Assembly: GCA_041628815.1 (NCBI GenBank) | Contig: JBFKOL010000107.1 | Coordinates: 1-12,125 of the forward strand | DNA length: 12,125 bases | Reading direction: 5' to 3' | Source: JBFKOL01 sp041628815 | GTDB taxonomy: Bacteria > Bacteroidota > Bacteroidia > Chitinophagales > Saprospiraceae | Shown here: positions 1 through 6,161 of the stretch, one piece after another | How the letters are laid out: every line of letters starts with the position of its first letter | Position numbering within the stretch: position 1 is the first letter of the stretch | Notes under the pieces: generated by a model | Told to the model about the DNA's origin: nothing | The model's database searches: none | What the model saw: the letters and a program-made list of their open reading frames with translations, nothing else | Translations under genes and position numbers: made by a program

Positions 1-671
1 AGTCCCTCGATGGTGAATTGTGCATTTTCGGCCCCCACCATATCCAAGAATATACCATATTTAGGTGAATAACCTTGTTTTTTGGCTTTTTTAGACCAGT
101 ACTGTGAACCCAGGCCCCATGAATAAATAGCGTTGCTCCCAGGCTGTCCATAATCTTCCAGGTCAAAGAAGACAAAATCAACGCCCATGGGTAAATCATG
201 GTTCTTCACCAATCTTGCTATCTCCAAGAGGACACCTACGCCGCTGGCACCGTCATCAGCTCCAGGAATGGGTTCTTCGGTTCTGATGCTATCCTTGTCA
301 GCGATTGGCCGAGTATCAAAATGGGCCCCGAGCAAAAGACGTTCTTTTACTCCGCGATTGTGAGATGCTATAACATTGGTTCCTAACACCTCTTCACCCG
401 TGTACAGCTGGGTTTTGAAGGCTTGTTTTTCAGGTTTGTAACCATACGATTTTAAGGTTTCAATCATCCAATTGATCACATCCTCATGACCCTGGTAGCC
501 GACCACCCGGGGACCGAAATCGACCTGAGTGCGAATGTTACCGTAGGCTCGATCTGCATCAAATGAAGGAATGGCTACCTTTCGCAACTCCTGAGGCCTC
601 TGGCCCTCCGAGCAGCTCTGTAGACTTATTAAAACAATTAAGGAAACAAGAAGAATAAAAATATTTTTCAT
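1..671 (-). CDS. M28 family peptidase / glutaminyl-peptide cyclotransferase-like lipoprotein (partial, C-terminus off left edge)
   Basis: The visible 223 residues start at the ATG at 671 and read in one open frame to base 1. Residues 1-20 form a lipoprotein signal: two Lys/Asn residues, a hydrophobic stretch, then the lipobox LQSC with Cys20. The rest matches the M28 zinc-hydrolase fold in its glutaminyl-cyclase-like branch: GAHFDTRP (His117), PGADDGASGVG (Asp140 as likely zinc ligand), FFDLEDYG (Glu172 as catalytic acid/base, Asp173 as ligand) and FLDMVG (Asp210). The last expected metal-binding His lies beyond the edge, so the site cannot be checked completely. Enzymes of this group either trim N-terminal residues or convert N-terminal Gln to pyroglutamate; sequence alone does not decide which. 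As a lipoprotein it should act in the periplasm or at the outer membrane. It is transcribed divergently from ridA-like 774-1241. The family assignment is firm; the reaction is uncertain. Confidence 0.88.
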   Translation of the reverse strand, partial: MKNIFILLVSLIVLISLQSCSEGQRPQELRKVAIPSFDADRAYGNIRTQVDFGPRVVGYQGHEDVINWMIETLKSYGYKPEKQAFKTQLYTGEEVLGTNVIASHNRGVKERLLLGAHFDTRPIADKDSIRTEEPIPGADDGASGVGVLLEIARLVKNHDLPMGVDFVFFDLEDYGQPGSNAIYSWGLGSQYWSKKAKKQGYSPKYGIFLDMVGAENAQFTIEG

Positions 672-677
672 GACCGG

Positions 678-766
678 CAAATATAAACCAACCTGTAGAA
701 TCGTTTTGCCATGCGATAATCTGGCTTTAGTCTTGGCAATTTAGTTACTTCGGACTACCAAATATA
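678..766 (-). promoter_or_regulatory. Candidate -7 boxes for the divergent M28 lipoprotein gene
   Basis: On the minus strand two perfect copies of the Bacteroidota -7 consensus TAnnTTTG (both TATATTTG) lie at 759-766 and 678-685, upstream of the ATG at 671. The distal copy would give a leader of roughly 80 nt and is more plausible; the proximal copy would start transcription almost at the ATG. Neither has a clear TTTG -33 box at the expected distance, and the region is AT-rich, so chance matches are possible. Confidence 0.25.
705..735 (+). promoter_or_regulatory. Candidate Bacteroidota-type promoter for the RidA/PLP-enzyme operon
   Basis: TTTG at 705-708 is followed after exactly 19 bases by TAGTCTTG at 728-735, one mismatch from TAnnTTTG. 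This spacing matches the known Bacteroidota sigma-factor consensus (-33 TTTG, -7 TAnnTTTG). Initiation a few bases downstream would leave a leader of about 30 nt before the ATG at 774. The assignment is by pattern only. Confidence 0.4.
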
Positions 767-773
767 TTTATCT

Positions 774-1241
774 ATGACCAGCCCTGAGAAAAGGCTAAAA
801 GCCATGAAGGTAAGCCTACCGCCGCCTGCAAAACCACTTGGAGTTTACCGACCATTCCTTCAAATAGGAAACATGGTGTATGTTTCAGGTCATGGCACCT
901 TGAAGGAAGATGGAACTTTTATTGTCGGCAGGGTAGGAGCTGATATAGACATTGAAGAAGCTAAAAAGGCTGCCAGGCAGGTGGGCTTGGCCATACTTGC
1001 CACCTTAGAGTTTAACCTGGGAAGTCTTAATCGAATTGAAAGAGTAGTAAAAGTGTTTGGGATGATCAATTGTGTCCCGACCTTTGAAGATCATCCTTAT
1101 GTGATCAATGGATGCAGCGAGTTGTTCAAGTCGGTTTTTGGACCAGTACATGGCGTAGGAGTCAGGAGTGCAGTGGGCATGTCATCGCTGCCTGACAATA
1201 TCCCCGTTGAGATCGAGGCGCAATTTTTGTTAAAGATGTAG
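774..1241 (+). CDS. RidA family (YjgF/YER057c/UK114) enamine/imine deaminase
   Basis: This 155-residue protein matches the RidA fold over its whole length. Members form trimers and hydrolyse reactive enamine/imine intermediates, such as 2-aminoacrylate released by PLP enzymes, to 2-oxoacids and ammonia in the cytoplasm. The core markers are VYVSGHG at residues 35-41 and the C-terminal stretch from GVGVRS to VEIEAQ. Arg131 and Glu146 lie 15 residues apart, the same spacing as catalytic Arg105 and Glu120 of E. coli RidA, so deaminase chemistry is plausible. The N-terminus is about 20 residues longer than E. coli RidA, as in the subfamily of roughly 150-residue proteins. The upstream sequence is AT-rich with no Shine-Dalgarno, normal for Bacteroidota. 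Its stop is separated by 2 nt from the next start, so the two genes are almost certainly co-transcribed. Family very secure; physiological substrate inferred from the neighbour. Confidence 0.93.
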   Translation: MTSPEKRLKAMKVSLPPPAKPLGVYRPFLQIGNMVYVSGHGTLKEDGTFIVGRVGADIDIEEAKKAARQVGLAILATLEFNLGSLNRIERVVKVFGMINCVPTFEDHPYVINGCSELFKSVFGPVHGVGVRSAVGMSSLPDNIPVEIEAQFLLKM

Positions 1242-1243
1242 TT

Positions 1244-2362
1244 ATGGAGTGGTATGAAGTCCAAAACATAGCGGAAATTGATACACCTGCCTTTTTATTG
1301 TACCCTTCGCGCATTCGACAAAATATAGCAGAAGCAGTCCGCATGAGGGGTGATGTTTCTTTGCTAAGACCGCATATCAAAACGACCAAAACACCTGAGG
1401 TAATCAGGATGATGTCATCCATGGGCATCAACAAGTTTAAGTGTGCCACCATTGCAGAGGCTGAATTGCTGGCCAGGGAGGGCGTAGGAGACGTATTGAT
1501 GGCCTATCAACCTACAGGACCTAAGATTGAGCGATTGAGATTACTCGTCGCACAGTATCCTGCCACTCGGTTTGCCGCTTTGGTAGACAATATGAAAACC
1601 GCTCGTGATATGTCCGAGATATTTGCGCGTTCTGGAAGCAATAATGGAGAAGGCAATGTGCCAAGGAATGCTGAAATTGAAGTATACCTAGATCTTAATG
1701 TCGGACAAAATCGAACTGGTCTCGCTGTGAGTGATGCATTCCGCCTGTATGAAAAACTTCAAAGCATACCCAACATTACTGTGGCAGGTCTGCACGTTTA
1801 TGACGGGCACATTCGTGACCAGGACTTTGATTTGAGAATGCGGCGTTGTAATGAAGCGTTTGAGCCAGTAGGGGAGTTAGTCGAGCGGATACCCCAACCA
1901 ATAACAGTTGTGGCTGGCGGCAGTCCGACATTTCCGATACATTGCCACAGACCGGACGTACAATGCAGCCCGGGTACTTTTGTATATTGGGATTACGGCT
2001 ATGCCACTGTACTTCCAGAACAACCATTTATATGGGCAGCACTTGTGGCGTGTCGTATTATTTCAAGACTGGATAGAAATACGGTTTGTGTTGACCTGGG
2101 GCACAAAGCAATAGCATCTGAAAATCCATTTCCAAGGGTTCATTTTCTGAATTTACCAGGGGCAACACAGATTAGTCACAGCGAAGAACATTTAGTTCTC
2201 CAAATTCCTCAGCACAACCTGATGGTAGGAGATGTGCTCTATGGCGTGCCAATACATATTTGTCCGACCTGCAACCTTTACGATTCGGCTCAAATCGTTA
2301 TGAAAGGCCGGGTATCGCATAGTTGGAAGATATTGGCGAGGGATCGCGTTTTATCGATATAA
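1244..2362 (+). CDS. PLP-dependent D-serine dehydratase / D-threonine aldolase family protein
   Basis: The 372-residue protein has the alanine-racemase-like TIM barrel (about residues 10-240) followed by the DSD-type beta domain (about 260-360). The PLP lysine is most likely Lys46 in RPHIKTTK; GGSPTF at 225-230 is the usual phosphate-binding loop; VDLGHKA at 283-289 opens the C-terminal domain. His338 and Cys340 (PIHICPT) match the zinc ligands of eukaryotic D-serine dehydratase, which removes water and ammonia from D-serine to give pyruvate through 2-aminoacrylate. The same fold includes D-threonine aldolases (to glycine plus acetaldehyde) and hydroxyaspartate dehydratases, and automated annotation often says 'D-TA family'. 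The HxC ligand pair and the RidA gene ending 2 nt upstream favour a dehydratase, but the substrate is not proven. The gene converges on the mscS-like gene, with only 11 nt between stops. Confidence 0.9.
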   Translation: MEWYEVQNIAEIDTPAFLLYPSRIRQNIAEAVRMRGDVSLLRPHIKTTKTPEVIRMMSSMGINKFKCATIAEAELLAREGVGDVLMAYQPTGPKIERLRLLVAQYPATRFAALVDNMKTARDMSEIFARSGSNNGEGNVPRNAEIEVYLDLNVGQNRTGLAVSDAFRLYEKLQSIPNITVAGLHVYDGHIRDQDFDLRMRRCNEAFEPVGELVERIPQPITVVAGGSPTFPIHCHRPDVQCSPGTFVYWDYGYATVLPEQPFIWAALVACRIISRLDRNTVCVDLGHKAIASENPFPRVHFLNLPGATQISHSEEHLVLQIPQHNLMVGDVLYGVPIHICPTCNLYDSAQIVMKGRVSHSWKILARDRVLSI

Positions 2363-2373
2363 ATCCGTGACAG

Positions 2374-3996
2374 TTATCTCTGTCTATTGTAAAATTCCTT
2401 CATTTCCTCAACCACGTCTTCAACAGATTTAGAAATGTTTACAGACCTTTTCCTGAAGGGAGTGCTGGGTATGCCCGGCTGTGCCATTTCTTCCACATGT
2501 ATAGTCTGGGTAGGGAAAGCAAATCGCACCCCGATCTTTTCGGCAAGCTTCATGATGCCCATCAGCAGATCGTGTTTTCCTTGCAATTCGTCAGTCCAGG
2601 TAGGCGCTTCAAAAAATAGATATATCAGGATATTGATAGAATGAGCTCCGAAACTGTTCAGATGGACTTCAAAAAAGTCCTTACGGGTACCAGGGTGAAC
2701 GAGAACGAGCTGACGGATACCGTTGACAAAATGATCTACAAGGTCGGGCGGTGTGTCATAAGTGATTCCAACTTCAGTTTTAAATCTCCTGTAAATCCTC
2801 AATCCCATGTTGTCTATAATGCTGTCCGCCAGGATAGCGTTTGGGACGTAGGTAAGCGAATTAGCAAAGGTCCTTATACGTGTTGACCGTACGCCCACTT
2901 CTTCAACAGTACCATCTACATCTCGAAAGTGAATCCAATCACCTATTTGAAAAGGCTTGTCCAGAAAAATCATGATTGAACCAAAAAAGTTCTTCACAGT
3001 ATCTTGTGCCGCCAAAGCCAAGGCCAGACCACCAATTGAAATACCAGCCAGCAAAGCTGTGATGTTCACATCGAGATAATCAAGGATGTAGACAACACCA
3101 AAGGCCCATAGCACAATCAGAGACAATCGCTCTATGACGGGCAAAAGCTGGTCGTCCATGGTATTCTCTGTCTTTTTCGCCGCTTTCTCCATATAAGTAA
3201 AAACAATGCGAAGGATGCTTCGCACTAGGAAGATGAATAGGAAGAGGCTTAACACATTGGACCACTTCAAAATACTTGCCGTCAATCTCGGGGTCAATTG
3301 CAGCATGGGAATCATGTACTGAACGAACTTGATACCAAGTATGATTCCGGTCATACGGGCAATGCGCTTAAGCGCTACTTCTGCAGACTCTGTCAACTCC
3401 ATTTTGTGTTTGAGGAATCTCCTCAAAGCCAGGTCTGACAACCATCGCACGAACAAGAAAAAAAGATAGGCCAGGATGGAGAGAATAAGTATAGCAAGCC
3501 ACTTCCACAATTTTACACCAAGCATTTGCACCTGCCACACAGGAGCCTGAAAGTGGGTAATGAACTGTGTCCCAAATGGGTAGATCTTCTGATGTAAGGC
3601 GGGGAGTTCGTCCAGTGTTGTTCGAGAATAATACCACCGATCGCCGCGCCTTTCAACGTAAATTTTTTGTTCAGACTTGCTCAAGAAATATATGGCCTCT
3701 TTAGACAAAGTGTCGATGTATCCCGGATTCCTGGGCAGACGGTTCAGATCAATAAACATACCCTTACCATCCAAAACTTGCTTGAGCCGTATAGCTTTTT
3801 GATCGGCCGCCTCGGTAGTGGGTGGTAGCGACTGTGCAGCTCGACCCGGAAAGTAAGATTCGGGTTGTAAAAAATATAAATGATTGTATATGACGCTGTA
3901 AGGGCTGTAATTAACATCAGAAGAATCTACCTGAGCTGTTATTTGAACAGCCATGGTCAATGACAAAATGATTAGATTAAATGCCCTTAGGTTCAT
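2374..3996 (-). CDS. MscS-family mechanosensitive ion channel
   Basis: This 540-residue inner-membrane protein carries the MscS core. After a signal peptide (about 1-21) comes a non-membrane segment of about 130 residues (22-155), probably periplasmic. Hydrophobic helices follow at about 165-184, 213-233, 246-266 and 289-306. The pore helix and beta domain are diagnostic: GISIGGLALALAAQDTVKNF around 318-337, then FLDKPFQIGDWI at 344-355, and VEEVGVRSTRIRTF around 364-377. The Gly/Ala-rich pore helix is typical of channels that open under membrane tension to release solutes after osmotic downshock. At 540 residues it is longer than E. coli MscS (286) and shorter than MscK/MscM, placing it among mid-size homologues with a periplasmic N-terminus. 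It lies 87 nt downstream of the TspO-like gene on the same strand, so co-transcription is possible. Family secure; gating and ion preference unknown. Confidence 0.93.
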   Translation of the reverse strand: MNLRAFNLIILSLTMAVQITAQVDSSDVNYSPYSVIYNHLYFLQPESYFPGRAAQSLPPTTEAADQKAIRLKQVLDGKGMFIDLNRLPRNPGYIDTLSKEAIYFLSKSEQKIYVERRGDRWYYSRTTLDELPALHQKIYPFGTQFITHFQAPVWQVQMLGVKLWKWLAILILSILAYLFFLFVRWLSDLALRRFLKHKMELTESAEVALKRIARMTGIILGIKFVQYMIPMLQLTPRLTASILKWSNVLSLFLFIFLVRSILRIVFTYMEKAAKKTENTMDDQLLPVIERLSLIVLWAFGVVYILDYLDVNITALLAGISIGGLALALAAQDTVKNFFGSIMIFLDKPFQIGDWIHFRDVDGTVEEVGVRSTRIRTFANSLTYVPNAILADSIIDNMGLRIYRRFKTEVGITYDTPPDLVDHFVNGIRQLVLVHPGTRKDFFEVHLNSFGAHSINILIYLFFEAPTWTDELQGKHDLLMGIMKLAEKIGVRFAFPTQTIHVEEMAQPGIPSTPFRKRSVNISKSVEDVVEEMKEFYNRQR

Positions 3997-4083
3997 CCGG
4001 GAGTTTGCTGTAAAATTAAGAATGCCAGGTCGTTTGCAGCGTGTTGTTCCAGGTAAAAAATCGCCATAGATTCTTGGTTGGGA

Positions 4084-4866
4084 TTATTGAAGTTTTATGC
4101 GCATTACACCTGCCATTAAAAACGCAGCTGCAATACCCCCGGCAACAATTGCAATGGAGTTATTACTATCCACGTGCCTTACTGCTATACCAATAAAAGC
4201 CCATACGACCACCAAGGCAAAAAGAAGATGGTTGATTCTTAGAAAAATATAACCCGCGACCAACGCGGTTACCGGCAAGATGATCAAAGACCAGGTGACT
4301 GGTCCCAGACCCCATCCTCCCCATTCATAATAGGTCAACGCGGAAGCTATATTCAATACGGTGGCTAAGGTTACCCAGGCAAAGTAGACGATGAACACGG
4401 CATGTTCGAGCCAGAAGTTGACCTTCTCATTTTGAAGAAATAGTTGTTTCAGACACTGGTTGACCTCATGTAGACTGATCAAAAGAAAGACTATCAGCAT
4501 TACGGTGATCCACAACCAGTCGTAGGATGCGCAAACCAGCCACAATCCATTGGCGAGAACATTAGCAGAATACCAAAAGTGAATTTTTTTCCACCGGGTG
4601 GATCCTTGTCTACGTCGTATAAGCTGATATACCGGGAAGGCGATCAATCCAGTGTATATGACACTCCAGATGGAGAATGCATATCCCGCAGGCACTATCA
4701 GTGGCATTTCATAAGAATCCGATTGACCGACAGGGTTCGTACCAAAATACCCCGCCGCTGTCATAGCATACAAGACCAGCATGAGGAGCAGGCAGCAAAG
4801 ACTGATATAAACCGACCTAAGAAGCGATTGGTTATGGTCCATCCACAGGGGTTTACAAGGAAACAT
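4084..4866 (-). CDS. TspO/MBR-like (tryptophan-rich sensory-like) integral membrane protein
   Basis: A 260-residue polytopic membrane protein. Hydrophobic segments fall at about 17-36, 60-82, 97-113, 118-135, 153-175, 187-208, 213-229 and 236-256, more than the five helices of classical TspO. Motifs resembling the TspO/MBR family are PAGYAFSIWSVIYTGL (59-74), NVLANGLWL (102-110) and YFAWVTLATVLN (161-172), with many Trp residues. Classical TspO binds porphyrins and cholesterol-like ligands; the function of these longer relatives is not established, so no ligand is assigned. The ATG at 4866 shares a CATG with an in-frame upstream ATG of the opposite dipeptidase gene. Met9 (4842) is an equally plausible start and would leave a cleaner divergent intergenic region. 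The neighbouring mscS-like gene is downstream on the same strand. Membrane nature is certain; family assignment is moderate. Confidence 0.68.
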   Translation of the reverse strand: MFPCKPLWMDHNQSLLRSVYISLCCLLLMLVLYAMTAAGYFGTNPVGQSDSYEMPLIVPAGYAFSIWSVIYTGLIAFPVYQLIRRRQGSTRWKKIHFWYSANVLANGLWLVCASYDWLWITVMLIVFLLISLHEVNQCLKQLFLQNEKVNFWLEHAVFIVYFAWVTLATVLNIASALTYYEWGGWGLGPVTWSLIILPVTALVAGYIFLRINHLLFALVVVWAFIGIAVRHVDSNNSIAIVAGGIAAAFLMAGVMRIKLQ

Positions 4867-4882
4867 GTTAAACCGTCATTGG

Positions 4883-4916
4883 TTGAAATTTCAAGCATTT
4901 TTCCATGGTACTGTTG
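4883..4916 (+). promoter_or_regulatory. Weak candidate promoter for the M19 dipeptidase gene
   Basis: TTG at 4883-4885 and TACTGTTG at 4909-4916 (one mismatch from TAnnTTTG) are separated by 23 bases, slightly long for the Bacteroidota consensus. Initiation near 4922 would place the start at 4952 about 30 nt downstream and would exclude the upstream in-frame ATG at 4865. Suggestive only. Confidence 0.22.
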
Positions 4917-4951
4917 CACGCCAATCCGTAGATTGCGACCAATTTTGCGAC

Positions 4952-6022
4952 ATGAAGATATTCGATGGTCATCTCGATCTGTCTATGAATGCGATTGACT
5001 GGAATCGCGACTTGACGGTTTCTTTGGACGCCATCAATTCTCGAGAAAACGGTCTAGTTGACAAAGCAGGGCGTGGCAAAGCCACGGTATGTTTTGAGGC
5101 CATGCGTTCCGGCGGTATTACGCATTGTATTGGTACATTGATCGCCAGGTATGTGAAACCGGGAAATTCTTTGCCCGGATGGCACTCTCCGTCACAGGCG
5201 TGGTCACATATTCATGCTCAGTTAACATGGTATCGGGAGATGGAAAGATTGAACCAGCTTAAACTGATAACGAACAAGGAACAGTTACGGCACTCTGTCG
5301 ATAAAAATTTTGTACAGGATCAAAAAAGGTCGCCCATAGCTTTTATCCTGAGTCTCGAGGGTGCTGACTCAATTGTATCCATGGAACACTTGGAGCGGTT
5401 GCATGAAGCCGGCTTGCGAGCCGTGGGGCCTGCACATTACGGTCCCGGGACCTATGCATTCGGTACGAATAGTGAAGGAAGCATAGGTGAAGATGGTGTA
5501 AGGCTATTGAAAAAAATGTCGGAATTGCGAATGGTGCTCGACTTGACCCACCTTTGTGATACCAGCTTTTGGGAGGCGTTAAATCACTTTGAAGGACCCA
5601 TATGGGCAAGTCATTCGAATTGCAGGAAATTGGTTCCAGATCAACGTCAATTTGAAGACATCCAGATTAAGGAGATCATTGATAGAAAAGGTATCATCGG
5701 CGTGGCCTTTGACAATTGGATGCTTGTACCAGGTTGGGTAAAAGGAGTATCGGATCGCAAGGAATTGAACGCAAGTCTTGACCGCCTCGTCGATCATATC
5801 GTCCATATTTGTCACCTAGCCGGGAATACTGTACAGGTGGGGATCGGATCAGATCTTGATGGTGGATTCGGTCGCGATCAATGCCCCTTGGAAATTGAAT
5901 CAATCTCGGATCTTGGCCGATTGGCAGACACCCTTTCAGACCGCAGGTTCAAGGACAATGAAATACAAAACATCATGTTTAACAATTGGTATAATTATCT
6001 TTTGTCAATCTGGTCCAGCTGA
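4952..6022 (+). CDS. M19 family membrane (renal-type) dipeptidase
   Basis: The 356-residue protein is a zinc dipeptidase of the M19 family, within the amidohydrolase superfamily. The binuclear zinc ligands are all visible: His7 and Asp9 in DGHLD, Glu136 in SLEGAD, His200 in DLTHL, and His221 in ASHSN. Asp301 in GIGSDLDGG is the catalytic-site Asp, and Arg225 follows the second histidine motif as in renal dipeptidase. The family cleaves dipeptides, often accepting a D-residue at the C-terminal position. No signal peptide is seen, so it is probably cytoplasmic despite the 'membrane dipeptidase' name. The frame is open upstream to an ATG at 4865, but 4952 is chosen because the family usually begins a few residues before the DGHxDL motif and because 4865 overlaps the divergent TspO-like start. 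It converges on the T9SS cargo gene. The nearby D-serine-dehydratase-like gene suggests a role in amino-acid salvage (inference). Confidence 0.92.
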   Translation: MKIFDGHLDLSMNAIDWNRDLTVSLDAINSRENGLVDKAGRGKATVCFEAMRSGGITHCIGTLIARYVKPGNSLPGWHSPSQAWSHIHAQLTWYREMERLNQLKLITNKEQLRHSVDKNFVQDQKRSPIAFILSLEGADSIVSMEHLERLHEAGLRAVGPAHYGPGTYAFGTNSEGSIGEDGVRLLKKMSELRMVLDLTHLCDTSFWEALNHFEGPIWASHSNCRKLVPDQRQFEDIQIKEIIDRKGIIGVAFDNWMLVPGWVKGVSDRKELNASLDRLVDHIVHICHLAGNTVQVGIGSDLDGGFGRDQCPLEIESISDLGRLADTLSDRRFKDNEIQNIMFNNWYNYLLSIWSS

Positions 6023-6161
6023 AAGAATCTTTCAAATCACACTCTGTGAGAAAAGCCTGACATTTTGTGCATTTAATGGACAAAATTGGACATCCGGTCT
6101 TCATTTGGCAATGTCGAAACTGTCGGCAAGTTATTCCAAAAGACGCGCGGGATGATAATAT

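Noticed and set aside
2369..2384. Hairpin GACAG-ttatct-CTGTC between the convergent PLP-enzyme and mscS-like genes, considered as a terminator
   Set aside because: The stem is only 5 bp, there is no T-tract on either strand, and it overlaps the 3' end of the mscS-like coding sequence. Not strong enough to list as a terminator.
4579..4998. Plus-strand open frame of 139 codons overlapping the TspO-like and dipeptidase starts
   Set aside because: It is antisense to a clearly polytopic membrane protein and out of frame with the dipeptidase. The translation shows no family resemblance.
6021..6033. Hairpin GAAAG-aat-CTTTC just after the dipeptidase stop
   Set aside because: It has a weak AT-rich 5-bp stem and no following T-run; likely chance. 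The rest of the 139-bp convergent gap (6023-6161) shows no clear terminator.
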